From assembly GCF_002155265.1 (NCBI RefSeq), contig NZ_CP021251.1, forward strand, positions 310,001-374,000: 64,000 nt of DNA, given 5' to 3'. Shown here in pieces: positions 25,980-36,985 of the stretch. The notes below the pieces were generated by a model that saw only the letters and a program-made list of their open reading frames with translations, was not told the origin of the DNA and searched no databases. A program made the translations under genes and the position numbers. This stretch comes from Corynebacterium pseudotuberculosis (GTDB lineage Bacteria; Actinomycetota; Actinomycetes; Mycobacteriales; Mycobacteriaceae). Numbering within the stretch: position 1 is the stretch's first letter; every line of letters begins with the position of its first letter.

Positions 25980-27937
25980 GGAAACAACGTATCACTACTC
26001 GTATTGGACGTCCATTGGTTGGTGTCGGCCTAGCTGCGGCTCTGTGTGGCCTGCAAAATCCTTTGGGCTTGGCGCAAGAAGCAGCAGATCCGGAACCTAC
26101 CGCGGCGTTGGAAAGCAACTCAGAGACAGATAAAAACATTGCTCATGACTTTGAATCCATAAGGAAAAAAATCAATAGCTTTACGCTACCCATTGGTAGC
26201 GTTGCGCCTTCTGATAAAGAGCCCACGCTAAAGCCATCTGAAAGCACTGAAGATCTACCCGAAGAACCTGAAACTTTAGAGGGCGGTTCGGAGGAAGAAT
26301 CTGAGCTTCTTCCTGAGACGTTGGAGAAAAAGCTTATAAAAGAGGGGAAAAAGCTTGAGGCGTCAGACAGAGATAACAGCAAGCTGAATGATCAAGAGGT
26401 TCGTTCCCTGTGGGAAAAACTTATCCAGAAGACCAAAGCTCCGCAGAAGGTTCTTCGTAAAGGCGACATGAGCATTACGATTCCGGGGCAAAAGACTGGA
26501 GAGAAACACGACGCTCAAAACGTGGCTTCCTTGGTAGTGGCAAAGGAAGAGAAGGACGTTTTAACTACAAATACTGAGGTCCCTCAAACATATGCCTCGG
26601 GTGAAGCTTTGCTCGCCATTGGTGATGCAGCGCGAGTTCCAGGTGCTTTGCTGGGGTTGAAGGAAAAGAAAGACTTAGCCCCTGTTTGGTATCTACCACA
26701 GGAAAAAGACGCTAATCCAGATGCGCCTTCCGTGGGATTTAACTTTGAACAAGTTTCGGCTACTAAGAAAATCACGGTATCTCTCACGGATTATCATGGG
26801 CCAGGGCGCATGGTGACTGCAGAAATGGGCGAGGAGAAAGCGGAGACCGCTTTTGACTCTCAAGATCTTGAACAAGCATGGGAATATGAAGGCGGGGCTT
26901 CTTACCGTCAAGCATTCGCCTTTACAGAACCAGGTGCGTACACAGCAACGTTTAAATTCTTGGTGGAAGACCAGGAATCTCAAGGTAAAACTGCATCCCA
27001 GGAGTATAGTTTTAACACCACATTCTTGGTAGGTTCCGTGAAAGAAGAAAAAGTAACTCCGCTCAAGGAGATCGTAGAAAAGTCTGTTAATAAAAAGCCT
27101 TTGAAAGAAAAAACTAAGGAAACAGACGCTACAGAAACTGAGCGGAAAACTAACAAAGACAATAAAAAGGAACAGTCTAAGGCGCCGGGTTCTCAAGAAC
27201 CACAGACTTCTGTTCCAAAAACGCCGGAGACGGATGTTCCCCAGAAAACTCCGGAGAAAGACCCAGAGAACGTAGAACCGGAAACCAAGCACCCCGAGTC
27301 CAAAGAGCCACGCGCGGAAGAGCATGCGCCGTCTGTACCTTCCCCGATCGTTCCGGTTGACCTAAAGGGTTTGGCCAAAGAAATCCGTGAGCTCGATCGA
27401 GAACTAAATGCTATGTCTCGACAGACTGACTCGCTCTTCAAAGCGATTAACGCTAATGAGCCAGAGCGGAAACAAGAGCAGCGCAGACCGGCCTCCAACG
27501 CCTCAGGGCGCACTGAAACCGGAGGCAGTGAGCAGGGATCAGGAAACCAGAATGCTCCTGCGCCAGTCCGTTCTTCTAGCGGCGGGAGCTCCGGTCGCGG
27601 TAGTAATGCAGCAAAGCCAAATAAACCGCGTAACAGTGCAGCTTCGGGCAGCTCTTCTGCTAAATCCTCGGATAAAAACAAAGAATCTTCTAAAGATAAG
27701 AAGAAATCTGCTAAAAAATCCACGGAAAAGAAAGCATCAGCAAAGTCTGCAAAGAAAACAACAGAGGGCAAAACGGATGAGGCTCAAGGGGCCAGCAATG
27801 AGAAGATTGCTGCAACAGGGGAGTCTATGAGAAAACGTGGTTGGTGGACTGGTTTTCTCTTTGGCCTAGGTGCTATGGCTATGCTCGGTGGAGTGGTGTT
27901 CTTTACTCAAGCCAGGAACATAGCAAAGCGGAAATAG
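25976..27937 (+). CDS. Large Lys/Glu/Ser-rich surface protein with a divergent anchored-repeat domain
   Basis: I start this 653-residue protein at ATG 25976, which overlaps the permease stop; a longer reading from 25805 lies inside the permease. A signal peptide ends near G-L-A-Q-E (about 33). An acidic stretch follows, then one repeat domain at about 205-350 with P-V-W-Y-L-P-Q and A-F-A-F-T-E-P-G-A-Y, where the H-x-H pair of its relatives is missing. Residues 355-460 are Lys/Glu/Thr/Pro-rich, 465-495 look like a short coiled coil, and 500-610 are Ser/Lys-rich. The end, I-A-A-T-G-E-S then a helix and R-K tail, resembles an L-A-x-T-G sortase E type signal. It may span the thick mycolate wall. 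Function unknown. Confidence 0.8.
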   Translation: MRKQRITTRIGRPLVGVGLAAALCGLQNPLGLAQEAADPEPTAALESNSETDKNIAHDFESIRKKINSFTLPIGSVAPSDKEPTLKPSESTEDLPEEPETLEGGSEEESELLPETLEKKLIKEGKKLEASDRDNSKLNDQEVRSLWEKLIQKTKAPQKVLRKGDMSITIPGQKTGEKHDAQNVASLVVAKEEKDVLTTNTEVPQTYASGEALLAIGDAARVPGALLGLKEKKDLAPVWYLPQEKDANPDAPSVGFNFEQVSATKKITVSLTDYHGPGRMVTAEMGEEKAETAFDSQDLEQAWEYEGGASYRQAFAFTEPGAYTATFKFLVEDQESQGKTASQEYSFNTTFLVGSVKEEKVTPLKEIVEKSVNKKPLKEKTKETDATETERKTNKDNKKEQSKAPGSQEPQTSVPKTPETDVPQKTPEKDPENVEPETKHPESKEPRAEEHAPSVPSPIVPVDLKGLAKEIRELDRELNAMSRQTDSLFKAINANEPERKQEQRRPASNASGRTETGGSEQGSGNQNAPAPVRSSSGGSSGRGSNAAKPNKPRNSAASGSSSAKSSDKNKESSKDKKKSAKKSTEKKASAKSAKKTTEGKTDEAQGASNEKIAATGESMRKRGWWTGFLFGLGAMAMLGGVVFFTQARNIAKRK

Positions 27938-28041
27938 CTTGGCATTAGCCTCGAGAGCGCCCATAGATTTATAGGACTGGTAAACACTGCGTGGAGACCC
28001 CGCTCAGACTGAGATTGAAGAAAGAAGGTAACATCACCGTC

Positions 28042-28983
28042 ATGCTTCCTCGGTCACGGATCCTCGCAGTGTTGGGCCTAGGGCTTGGGCTTGCCTTTAT
28101 CATGTGGGGGGTGCTGGCTCCTCGCTTCTTAATAAGCGACGCCCGATTGCCTCTTAATCTCTCTCACACCACGCTTACTTTGCGGGATGAAAAAGCTACT
28201 ACTCGCGTTGTCGGCAAGGATCTTGTGGTGCAAGCTCCGGTAACACGTCAATTTCACATGGAGATATTGCCTCCGAGCGATAATGTGAACGCCACGGTTC
28301 GAATCGGTGTGACCGATATGCGGGAAAGTTTACAAAAAGATCTTGACCGTCTTATTAACGCCACCATATGGTCTTATTCAATTGATCGGCTCAGTGGCGC
28401 CGCAACATCTCAGGCCACAGTGGCGGACCAGCTAGCTAGCCCTACGCGCAGCGTAGACATTGACGGGCAGTGGCTAAAATTTCCCACCAACGCAGAAAAA
28501 ACCACCTATGAGGTTTTTGATGTCACCCTGCGTAAGACCCTCCCCGCGGTTTTTGCAGAGGAAGCTACTAAAGAAGGGCGTACGCTATACCGTTACCGCC
28601 AGGAGATTCAGCCTACCAATGTTGCACAGCTCTATCAGTCGGTGTTTAACACTACAACCTTAGGCAATGGGGAAGATGCCGCTCCCGGTTATCTCTTTCA
28701 CTCTGGCACTAGAGACTGGTGGGTGGATCAAAAAACCGGCCTGATAGTTGACGTGGAAGAAAAAATCGATGATTATTTCGGTGACGCAGAAGGCGCGAAG
28801 CACGAGGATGTTCTTACCTTTAATGGAAAAATAAGTGAAGAACAGGTGTCTGAACTTTTGCACCAGGCATCTAGCGTGTCGGACGGCAAGATTGTTCGAG
28901 TTATTAATTATGTTGTGCTTGCGGTCGGAGTGATTCTGACTATTGTTGGAGCCGTTGGCGCTTTTGGGCCTCGTAAGCGATGA
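28042..28983 (+). CDS. DUF3068 (PorA-family-like) membrane protein
   Basis: The 313-residue protein has an N-terminal helix (residues 5-27), a long extracytoplasmic domain and a second helix near the C-terminus (V-V-L-A-V-G-V-I-L-T-I-V-G). This is the layout of DUF3068 proteins, found in mycolate-containing actinobacteria and of unknown role. I prefer ATG 28042 because GAAGG lies upstream; a GTG at 27991 would add 17 residues. It follows the large surface protein after about 100 bases and may not belong to the transporter operon. Confidence 0.7.
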   Translation: MLPRSRILAVLGLGLGLAFIMWGVLAPRFLISDARLPLNLSHTTLTLRDEKATTRVVGKDLVVQAPVTRQFHMEILPPSDNVNATVRIGVTDMRESLQKDLDRLINATIWSYSIDRLSGAATSQATVADQLASPTRSVDIDGQWLKFPTNAEKTTYEVFDVTLRKTLPAVFAEEATKEGRTLYRYRQEIQPTNVAQLYQSVFNTTTLGNGEDAAPGYLFHSGTRDWWVDQKTGLIVDVEEKIDDYFGDAEGAKHEDVLTFNGKISEEQVSELLHQASSVSDGKIVRVINYVVLAVGVILTIVGAVGAFGPRKR

Positions 28984-29070
28984 GGCACTAATATGGCACC
29001 CCCTTTACAATGGGGAAAGTATGGTATAGGCTGTTTCGTTGCGCTGGAGTATGTATCTGGCTAGTTCGAC

Positions 29071-29112
29071 GACCTTGATCAGTCCGGTTGAAAAAACCGA
29101 TTTGACAAGGTC
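29071..29112 (+). other. Hairpin with embedded -35-like box upstream of rpoB
   Basis: GACCTTG (29071-29077) pairs with CAAGGTC (29106-29112), enclosing an inner CGGTT/AACCG stem. TTGACA at 29103-29108 overlaps the right arm and could be a -35 box. A second -35/-10-like pair, TTTACA and TATAGG, lies at 29004-29030. The rpoB leader is therefore at least 70-180 bases. Confidence 0.45.
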
Positions 29113-29209
29113 ATTCCGTGCTATCTAGGTGCATTATCTCCTCAGCAGACCGATTGCTCAATTACCAGCGGTTATGGTGGTCAATATTGCGGGGCCACCG
29201 CCGCGTGAG

Positions 29210-32200
29210 GTGCTGGAAGGACCCATCTTGGCAGTCTCCCGCCAGACCAAGTCAGTGGCCGACATCCCCGGGGCTCCCGAACGTTTTTCGTTCGCCAAAA
29301 TTACGGAACCTATTGAGGTCCCGGGACTTCTTGATATTCAGCTAGATTCCTTCGCATGGCTCATTGGTACGCCCGAGTGGCGTGCTCGTCAGCAGGAGGA
29401 GCTAGGTGAAAGCGTCCGCATAACCAGCGGACTGGAAGAAATCTTGGAGGAGCTATCTCCGATTCAGGATTATTCCGGAAACATGTCATTGTCTCTCTCG
29501 GAGCCCCGCTTCGAGGACATGAAGAACACTATCGATGAGTGTAAAGACAAAGACATTAACTATTCTGCGCCGCTTTATGTGACTGCAGAATTTATCAATA
29601 ATGAAACTCAGGAGATCAAGTCCCAGACTGTCTTCATCGGCGATTTCCCGATGATGACCGACAAGGGAACCTTCATCGTTAACGGCACTGAGCGTGTCGT
29701 GGTCTCCCAGCTTGTTCGTTCGCCTGGCGTTTACTTTGACCAGACGATTGATAAGTCCACCGAGCGTCCGCTGCACTCTGTGAAGGTGATCCCTTCTCGC
29801 GGTGCGTGGTTGGAATTTGACGTGGATAAGCGCGACACCGTTGGTGTCCGTATTGACCGCAAACGTCGCCAGCCGGTGACCGTTCTGCTCAAGGCTCTTG
29901 GTTGGACCACTGAGCAGATCACGGAGCGCTTTGGTTTCTCCGAAATTATGATGTCCACGCTTGAGTCGGACGGTGTAGCTAACACCGATGAGGCTCTGCT
30001 GGAGATCTACCGCAAACAGCGTCCGGGTGAGCAGCCGACTCGTGACCTCGCGCAGTCGCTGCTGGATAACGCCTTCTTCCGCGCGAAGCGTTACGACCTT
30101 GCCAAGGTTGGACGCTACAAAGTGAACCGCAAACTCGGTCTCGGTGGGGACAACGAGGGTCTGATGACTCTCACTGAGCAGGACATCGCAACCACTCTCG
30201 AGTACCTCGTGCGTCTCCACGCTGGTGAGAGCACTATGGTTGCACCCAATGGTGATGTTATCCCTGTGGATACGGATGACATTGACCACTTTGGTAACCG
30301 TCGTCTCCGTACAGTCGGAGAACTGATTCAGAACCAAGTCCGCGTGGGCCTGTCCCGCATGGAGCGCGTGGTTCGTGAGCGCATGACTACCCAGGACGCA
30401 GAGTCTATTACTCCTACCTCCTTGATCAACGTGCGCCCGGTTTCTGCTGCCATCCGCGAGTTCTTTGGTACCTCCCAGCTCTCGCAGTTCATGGATCAGA
30501 ACAACTCCTTGTCTGGCCTCACACACAAGCGCCGTCTCTCTGCTCTGGGCCCAGGCGGCCTGTCGCGTGAGCGCGCTGGCATTGAGGTTCGAGACGTTCA
30601 CGCTTCTCACTATGGTCGTATGTGCCCGATTGAGACTCCCGAAGGTCCGAACATTGGTTTGATCGGTTCCTTGGCTTCCTATGCTCGGGTAAACTCTTTC
30701 GGCTTCATCGAGACCCCCTACCGCAAGGTGGAAAACGGTGTTCTCACCGATCAGATCGATTACCTCACCGCAGATGAGGAAGATCGTTTTGTGGTTGGTC
30801 AGGCTCACGTCGAGGTAGACGCACAGGGCAAGATCACCGCAGATAGCGTTACTGTTCGTGTGAAAAATGGTGACATCCAGGTCGTGGCACCGGAAAGCGT
30901 TGATTACCTAGACGTTTCCCCACGCCAGATGGTCTCTGTGGCTACCGCCATGATTCCGTTCCTTGAGCACGACGACGCTAACCGTGCCCTCATGGGCGCG
31001 AACATGCAGCGTCAGGCTGTGCCGCTGGTTCGTTCAGAAGCCCCGTTTGTGGGAACCGGCATGGAGCGTCGTGCTGCTTATGACGCCGGCGACCTCATTA
31101 TCAACAAAAAGGCTGGCGCTGTAGAGAACGTCTCCGCTGATTTCATCACCGTGATGGCTGATGACGGCACCCGTGAGACCTACATGCTGCGCAAGTTTGA
31201 GCGCACCAACCAGGGCACCTGCTACAACCAGATCCCATTGGTGAACTTGGGCGACCGCGTTGAGGCCGGACAGGTTCTCGCAGATGGCCCCGGTACTCAC
31301 AACGGTGAGATGTCGCTCGGCCGCAACCTTCTTGTTGCGTTCATGCCATGGGAAGGCCACAACTACGAGGACGCTATCATCCTCAACCAGCGTGTTGTGG
31401 AAGAGGACATTCTTACTTCGATCCACATCGAGGAACACGAGATTGATGCCCGAGACACCAAACTTGGTGCGGAGGAGATCACTCGTGAGATTCCCAATGT
31501 GTCCGAGGATGTGCTCAAGGATCTCGATGAGCGCGGCATCGTTCGCATCGGTGCTGATGTCCGCGACGGCGATATCTTGGTGGGTAAGGTCACTCCTAAG
31601 GGTGAGACCGAGCTGACCCCTGAAGAGCGCCTGCTGCGTGCAATCTTTGGTGAGAAGGCACGTGAGGTTCGCGATACCTCTATGAAGGTGCCTCACGGTG
31701 AGACCGGTAAGGTCATCGGCGTTCGTCGTTTCTCCCGTGAAGACGATGATGATCTCGCGCCTGGTGTTAATGAGATGATTCGTGTCTATGTTGCCCAGAA
31801 GCGCAAGATCCAGGACGGCGATAAGCTTGCTGGTCGCCACGGTAACAAGGGTGTTGTTGGCAAGATCCTTCCGCAGGAAGACATGCCATTCATGCCCGAC
31901 GGTACCCCGGTTGACATCATCCTGAACACGCACGGTGTGCCTCGTCGTATGAACATCGGCCAGGTGCTGGAAGTCCACCTTGGTTGGTTGGCTGCTGCCG
32001 GTTGGAAGATCGACCCCGAAGACCCCGCTAACGCCGAGCTGCTTAAGACGCTTCCTGAGGATCTGTACGACGTTCCTGCTGGTTCGCTTACCGCAACACC
32101 AGTGTTCGACGGTGCTACCAACGAGGAAGTTGCAGGCCTCCTAACCAATTCTCGTCCAAACCGCGACGGCGATGTCATGGTGGACGCAAACGGCAAGGCA

Positions 32201-32710
32201 CAGCTTTTCGACGGTCGTTCCGGCGAGCCTTTCCCATACCCAGTGTCTGTCGGCTACATGTACATGCTGAAGCTGCACCACTTGGTTGATGAGAAGATCC
32301 ACGCACGTTCTACCGGCCCTTACTCCATGATCACTCAGCAGCCGTTGGGTGGTAAGGCTCAGTTCGGTGGACAGCGCTTCGGCGAAATGGAGGTGTGGGC
32401 AATGCAGGCTTATGGCGCTGCCTACACGCTTCAGGAGCTTCTGACCATCAAGTCTGATGACGTAGTCGGACGTGTGAAGGTCTACGAGGCAATCGTTAAG
32501 GGCGAGAACATTCCAGATCCGGGTATCCCTGAGTCCTTCAAGGTACTCCTCAAGGAGCTTCAATCGCTGTGCTTGAACGTGGAAGTTCTTTCTGCAGACG
32601 GCACTCCGATGGAGCTGTCCGGTTCGGATGACGACGAGTTCGACCAGGCCGGTGCCTCACTGGGCATCAACCTGTCTCGCGACGAGCGTTCCGACGCCGA
32701 CATCGCCTAA
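29210..32710 (+). CDS. rpoB: DNA-directed RNA polymerase beta subunit
   Basis: RpoB forms half of the polymerase active centre. I take GTG 29210 as start because [13 protein letters not shown] is the conserved corynebacterial N-terminus, giving 1166 residues; in-frame codons up to 29129 would add 27 non-conserved residues and overlap a putative promoter. The rifampicin region, near residues 420-450, reads [11 protein letters not shown] then [10 protein letters not shown], wild type at the positions equivalent to E. coli D516, H526 and S531. rpoC follows after 105 bases. Confidence 0.95.
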   Translation: MLEGPILAVSRQTKSVADIPGAPERFSFAKITEPIEVPGLLDIQLDSFAWLIGTPEWRARQQEELGESVRITSGLEEILEELSPIQDYSGNMSLSLSEPRFEDMKNTIDECKDKDINYSAPLYVTAEFINNETQEIKSQTVFIGDFPMMTDKGTFIVNGTERVVVSQLVRSPGVYFDQTIDKSTERPLHSVKVIPSRGAWLEFDVDKRDTVGVRIDRKRRQPVTVLLKALGWTTEQITERFGFSEIMMSTLESDGVANTDEALLEIYRKQRPGEQPTRDLAQSLLDNAFFRAKRYDLAKVGRYKVNRKLGLGGDNEGLMTLTEQDIATTLEYLVRLHAGESTMVAPNGDVIPVDTDDIDHFGNRRLRTVGELIQNQVRVGLSRMERVVRERMTTQDAESITPTSLINVRPVSAAIREFFGTSQLSQFMDQNNSLSGLTHKRRLSALGPGGLSRERAGIEVRDVHASHYGRMCPIETPEGPNIGLIGSLASYARVNSFGFIETPYRKVENGVLTDQIDYLTADEEDRFVVGQAHVEVDAQGKITADSVTVRVKNGDIQVVAPESVDYLDVSPRQMVSVATAMIPFLEHDDANRALMGANMQRQAVPLVRSEAPFVGTGMERRAAYDAGDLIINKKAGAVENVSADFITVMADDGTRETYMLRKFERTNQGTCYNQIPLVNLGDRVEAGQVLADGPGTHNGEMSLGRNLLVAFMPWEGHNYEDAIILNQRVVEEDILTSIHIEEHEIDARDTKLGAEEITREIPNVSEDVLKDLDERGIVRIGADVRDGDILVGKVTPKGETELTPEERLLRAIFGEKAREVRDTSMKVPHGETGKVIGVRRFSREDDDDLAPGVNEMIRVYVAQKRKIQDGDKLAGRHGNKGVVGKILPQEDMPFMPDGTPVDIILNTHGVPRRMNIGQVLEVHLGWLAAAGWKIDPEDPANAELLKTLPEDLYDVPAGSLTATPVFDGATNEEVAGLLTNSRPNRDGDVMVDANGKAQLFDGRSGEPFPYPVSVGYMYMLKLHHLVDEKIHARSTGPYSMITQQPLGGKAQFGGQRFGEMEVWAMQAYGAAYTLQELLTIKSDDVVGRVKVYEAIVKGENIPDPGIPESFKVLLKELQSLCLNVEVLSADGTPMELSGSDDDEFDQAGASLGINLSRDERSDADIA

Positions 32711-32815
32711 TACATCAGGTCTGCATGGCAGCTAAAGCTGCTAAGCAGGCGGAATTTAAAGCATCATCATTTTTTGAAACGATCCCCTGGGAGAACCGGG
32801 GGGAAAGGGAGTTAC

Positions 32816-35800
32816 GTGATCGACGTCAACTTCTTCGACGAGCTCCGCATCGGCCTGGCTACTGCCGACGACATTCGTCGTTGGTCCAAAGGCGAGGTCA
32901 AAAAGCCGGAGACCATCAACTACCGCACCCTGAAGCCGGAGAAGGACGGCCTCTTCTGCGAGCGAATTTTCGGCCCAACCCGCGACTGGGAGTGCGCTTG
33001 CGGTAAGTACAAGCGTGTCCGTTACAAGGGCATCATCTGTGAGCGCTGTGGCGTTGAGGTGACCAAGTCCAAGGTTCGCCGTGAACGCATGGGCCACATC
33101 GAACTGGCTGCGCCCGTCACCCACATTTGGTACTTCAAGGGTGTCCCGTCTCGTCTCGGTTACCTTTTGGACCTGGCTCCAAAGGATCTCGAGCGCATCA
33201 TTTACTTCGCAGCCAACATCATCACTGGTGTTGACGAGGAAGCTCGCCACAGCGACCAGACCACTCTTGAGGCAGAAATGCTTTTGGAGAAGAAAGACGT
33301 TGAGGCTGACGCAGAGTCTGAGATCGCAGAGCGCGCTCAGAAGCTGGAAGAGGACCTTGCCGAGCTGGAAGCCGCAGGCGCTAAGGCCGATGCCCGCAAC
33401 AAGGTGCAAAAGGCTGCAGATAAAGAGATGCAGCACATCCGCGAGCGGGCTGAGCGCGAGATCGATCGTCTTGAGGAGATCTGGCAGACCTTTATCAAGC
33501 TTGCTCCTAAGCAGATGATCATTGATGAGACCATCTATGAAGAGCTCGTGGATCGTTACGAGGATTACTTCACCGGTGGTATGGGCGCGGAGGCCATCCA
33601 AACCCTTATCCGCAACTTTGACCTCGATGCTGAGGCAGAGGAACTGCGCGAGATCATCAACAATGGCAAAGGCCAGAAGAAGATGCGTGCCCTCAAGCGA
33701 CTCAAGGTTGTTGCTGCATTCCAGCGCTCGGGCAATGACCCAGCTGGTATGGTGCTCGACTGCATCCCGGTGATCCCACCGGAGCTGCGTCCGATGGTTC
33801 AGCTCGATGGTGGCCGTTTTGCTACCTCCGACCTGAACGATCTCTACCGTCGCGTGATTAACCGCAACAACCGCCTCAAGCGCATGATCGACCTCGGTGC
33901 TCCCGAGATCATCGTGAACAACGAGAAGCGTATGTTGCAGGAGTCCGTCGACGCGCTCTTTGATAATGGTCGCCGTGGTCGTCCGGTCACCGGTCCTGGC
34001 AACCGTCCGCTGAAGTCCTTGAGCGATTTGCTTAAGGGCAAGCAGGGTCGTTTCCGTCAGAACTTGCTGGGTAAGCGTGTCGACTACTCTGGTCGTTCCG
34101 TTATTATCGTCGGTCCACAGCTGAAGCTGCATGAGTGCGGTCTTCCAAAGCTCATGGCTCTTGAGCTCTTCAAGCCGTTTGTTATGAAGCGCCTTGTGGA
34201 AAACGATTACGCGCAGAACATCAAGTCGGCTAAGCGCATGGTTGAGCGTCAGCGCCCTGAGGTGTGGGACGTTCTAGAAGAGGCAATTTCTGAGCATCCT
34301 GTGATGCTTAACCGTGCACCTACCCTGCACCGCCTAGGCATCCAGGCCTTCGAGCCTAAGCTCGTTGAGGGTAAAGCTATCCAGCTGCACCCACTCGCGT
34401 GTGAGGCCTTCAACGCTGACTTCGACGGTGACCAGATGGCTGTGCACTTGCCGCTATCTGCTGAAGCACAGGCCGAGGCGCGCATCCTCATGCTTGCCTC
34501 CAACAACATTCTCTCCCCGGCATCCGGTAAGCCACTTGCCATGCCGCGTCTGGACATGGTGACTGGTCTTTATTACCTCACCATGGACAAGACTGAGGGT
34601 GAAATTGGTGGTCAGGGTGCATACCAGCCTGCTACTGAGGATGGTCCAGCAACGGGTGTGTACTCCTCCTACGCTGAGGCACTTATGGCTCGCGACCGTG
34701 GCGTTCTTGGCCTGCAGGCCAAGATCCGGGTACGCATTAGCCATCTGCGTCCGCCGGTAGAGGTTGAGGCAGAGCAGTTCCCAGAGGGTTGGGAGCAGGG
34801 ACAAACCTGGTTGGCTGATACCACTCTTGGCCGCATCATGTTCAACGAGCTCTTGCCGTGGAACTACCCGTACCTTGAGGGCGTTATGGTCCGTAAGGGT
34901 GGAGGATCGAACAAGATTCTCTTGGGCGACGTGATTAATGATCTCGCTGCGACCTATCCAATGATTACTGTTGCTCAGACGATGGACAAGATGAAGGACG
35001 CCGGTTTCTACTGGGCAACCCGAAGCGGCGTGACCATCACTATGTCTGACGTGCTCGTTCTTCCTAATAAGGAAGAAATTCTTGACCGCTATGAGGCCGA
35101 GGCTGCAAAGATCGAGCGGAAGTACTGGGAGCAGGGTGCTCTGACAGAGCGCGAGCGCTACGACCGTCTGGTCGAGCTTTGGAAGGAGGCTACCGACGAG
35201 GTCGGTAATGCCGTCGAGAAGCTCTATCCGGATGACAACCCGATTCCTATGATCGTGAAGTCCGGTGCTGCCGGTAACATGCGTCAGATCTGGACGCTGG
35301 CTGGCATGAAGGGCATGGTTGTGAACTCAAAGGGTGATTACATCACCCGACCGATTAAGACCTCCTTCCGTGAAGGCCTGTCGGTTCTTGAGTACTTCAA
35401 CAACTCTCACGGTTCGCGTAAGGGCCTCGCCGATACCGCTCTGCGTACCGCCGACTCGGGTTACCTCACTCGTCGTCTGGTGGACGTTGCGCAGGATGTT
35501 ATCGTCCGCGAGGATGACTGCGGCACCAAGCAGGGCATTCGTGTCCCAGTGGCCGTTGAGGTTAAGGATGCTCAGGGCAACGTCACCGGTTACACCGGAC
35601 ACAGCCTCATCGAGACCTCTGTTGCTGGCCGCGTGGCTTCCGTTGACATCAAGGATTCCGAGGGCAACGTTCTGGTACCAGCTGGTGAAAACCTCACCGA
35701 TCAGCTCATCGAGAAGCTCATCGCCGCAGGCGTTGCCGAGGTCAAGGTTCGCTCCGTGCTTACCTGCCAGACCCCGACCGGTGTGTGCGCTAAGTGCTAT

Positions 35801-36826
35801 GGCAAGTCCATGGCTACCGGCAAGCTCGTTGATATCGGAGAGGCAGTGGGCATCGTCGCTGCTCAGTCCATTGGTGAGCCCGGTACCCAGCTGACAATGC
35901 GTACGTTCCACCAGGGTGGCGTCGGTGGTGACATCACCGGTGGTCTTCCTCGTGTCCAGGAGCTCTTCGAGGCTCGTGTTCCTAAGAATCGCGCTCCGAT
36001 TGCTTCTGTGGCAGGTACCGTACACCTTGAGGATGAAGGTAACTTCTACACCCTCACCATCAACCCAGACGATGGGTCAGATGTTGTGGTCTACGAGAAG
36101 CTCTCCAAGCGTCAGGGTCTTGCTACCGTGCGGGTTCCTATGGAATCCAACCCGGGCGCCATGATCGAGCGCACCTTGTCAGAAGGCGACCACGTGAACG
36201 TGGGCGACCGTCTGCTACGCGGACCTGCTGATCCGCACGACGTGCTTGAGGTTCTTGGCCGCCGTGGTGTTGAGCAGCACCTCGTGGACGAGGTTCAGGA
36301 CGTGTACCGCGCACAGGGTGTGGCTATCCACGATAAGCACATCGAGATCATCATTCGTCAGATGCTGCGCCGCGGCACCGTCATCGAGTCCGGCGCGACA
36401 GAGTTCCTTCCGGGTACTCTCGTTGACCTTTCGGAGGCCAAGGCCGCTAACGCTGAGGCTATTGCTGCTGGTGGACATCCCGCTGAGCTCCGTTCGGAGA
36501 TCATGGGTATCACCAAGGCGTCGTTGGCTACCGAGTCGTGGCTGTCCGCTGCGTCCTTCCAGGAGACCACACGCGTGCTTACCGACGCCGCCATTAACAA
36601 GCGGTCCGATAAGCTGATCGGCCTCAAGGAGAACGTGATCATCGGTAAGCTGATCCCGGCGGGTACCGGTATTTCCCGTTACCGCAACATCTCCGTCAAA
36701 CCGACTGAGGCAGCTCGCAATGCGGCTTACTCAATCCCAACGTATGGAGATTCCATCTATGGCGATGACAGCTACGGTGAATTCACCGGCGCTTCCGTGC
36801 CACTGGATGAGGCCTACGATCTCTAA
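32816..36826 (+). CDS. rpoC: DNA-directed RNA polymerase beta' subunit
   Basis: RpoC supplies the catalytic magnesium site. GTG 32816 is chosen because [13 protein letters not shown] begins here in relatives and a GGGGGAAAGGGAG tract lies just upstream; codons from 32774 would place that tract inside the gene. The 1336 residues include the N-terminal zinc site (C-A-C-G then C-E-R-C-G, about 60-79), [12 protein letters not shown] near 533 and a corynebacterial Tyr/Gly-rich tail. A terminator follows. Confidence 0.96.
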   Translation: MIDVNFFDELRIGLATADDIRRWSKGEVKKPETINYRTLKPEKDGLFCERIFGPTRDWECACGKYKRVRYKGIICERCGVEVTKSKVRRERMGHIELAAPVTHIWYFKGVPSRLGYLLDLAPKDLERIIYFAANIITGVDEEARHSDQTTLEAEMLLEKKDVEADAESEIAERAQKLEEDLAELEAAGAKADARNKVQKAADKEMQHIRERAEREIDRLEEIWQTFIKLAPKQMIIDETIYEELVDRYEDYFTGGMGAEAIQTLIRNFDLDAEAEELREIINNGKGQKKMRALKRLKVVAAFQRSGNDPAGMVLDCIPVIPPELRPMVQLDGGRFATSDLNDLYRRVINRNNRLKRMIDLGAPEIIVNNEKRMLQESVDALFDNGRRGRPVTGPGNRPLKSLSDLLKGKQGRFRQNLLGKRVDYSGRSVIIVGPQLKLHECGLPKLMALELFKPFVMKRLVENDYAQNIKSAKRMVERQRPEVWDVLEEAISEHPVMLNRAPTLHRLGIQAFEPKLVEGKAIQLHPLACEAFNADFDGDQMAVHLPLSAEAQAEARILMLASNNILSPASGKPLAMPRLDMVTGLYYLTMDKTEGEIGGQGAYQPATEDGPATGVYSSYAEALMARDRGVLGLQAKIRVRISHLRPPVEVEAEQFPEGWEQGQTWLADTTLGRIMFNELLPWNYPYLEGVMVRKGGGSNKILLGDVINDLAATYPMITVAQTMDKMKDAGFYWATRSGVTITMSDVLVLPNKEEILDRYEAEAAKIERKYWEQGALTERERYDRLVELWKEATDEVGNAVEKLYPDDNPIPMIVKSGAAGNMRQIWTLAGMKGMVVNSKGDYITRPIKTSFREGLSVLEYFNNSHGSRKGLADTALRTADSGYLTRRLVDVAQDVIVREDDCGTKQGIRVPVAVEVKDAQGNVTGYTGHSLIETSVAGRVASVDIKDSEGNVLVPAGENLTDQLIEKLIAAGVAEVKVRSVLTCQTPTGVCAKCYGKSMATGKLVDIGEAVGIVAAQSIGEPGTQLTMRTFHQGGVGGDITGGLPRVQELFEARVPKNRAPIASVAGTVHLEDEGNFYTLTINPDDGSDVVVYEKLSKRQGLATVRVPMESNPGAMIERTLSEGDHVNVGDRLLRGPADPHDVLEVLGRRGVEQHLVDEVQDVYRAQGVAIHDKHIEIIIRQMLRRGTVIESGATEFLPGTLVDLSEAKAANAEAIAAGGHPAELRSEIMGITKASLATESWLSAASFQETTRVLTDAAINKRSDKLIGLKENVIIGKLIPAGTGISRYRNISVKPTEAARNAAYSIPTYGDSIYGDDSYGEFTGASVPLDEAYDL

Positions 36827-36842
36827 ACGGTCCTAGCCTGAT

Positions 36843-36897
36843 AAAAGCTCCCCAGAAGTTGGTCTAAGAAATTAGATCTGACTACTGGGGAGCTTTT
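36843..36897 (+). terminator. Terminator of rpoB-rpoC
   Basis: AAAAGCTCCCCAG (36843-36855) pairs with CTGGGGAGCTTTT (36885-36897), a 13-base perfect stem around a 29-base loop, ending in Ts. Confidence 0.9.
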
Positions 36898-36985
36898 GCT
36901 ATGCGGGGGGGCTCTGGATAAGTTGGGATACTCATACTGTGGACGGATGCATACAACTACTCAGTTGTTATAGCTTTTGTTTATC

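Noticed and set aside
29486..30808. Long antisense open frames opposite rpoB, rpoC, rplK-rplA and tuf, up to about 460 codons
   Set aside because: They mirror strong codon bias of the sense genes, have no conserved motifs and no ribosome sites.
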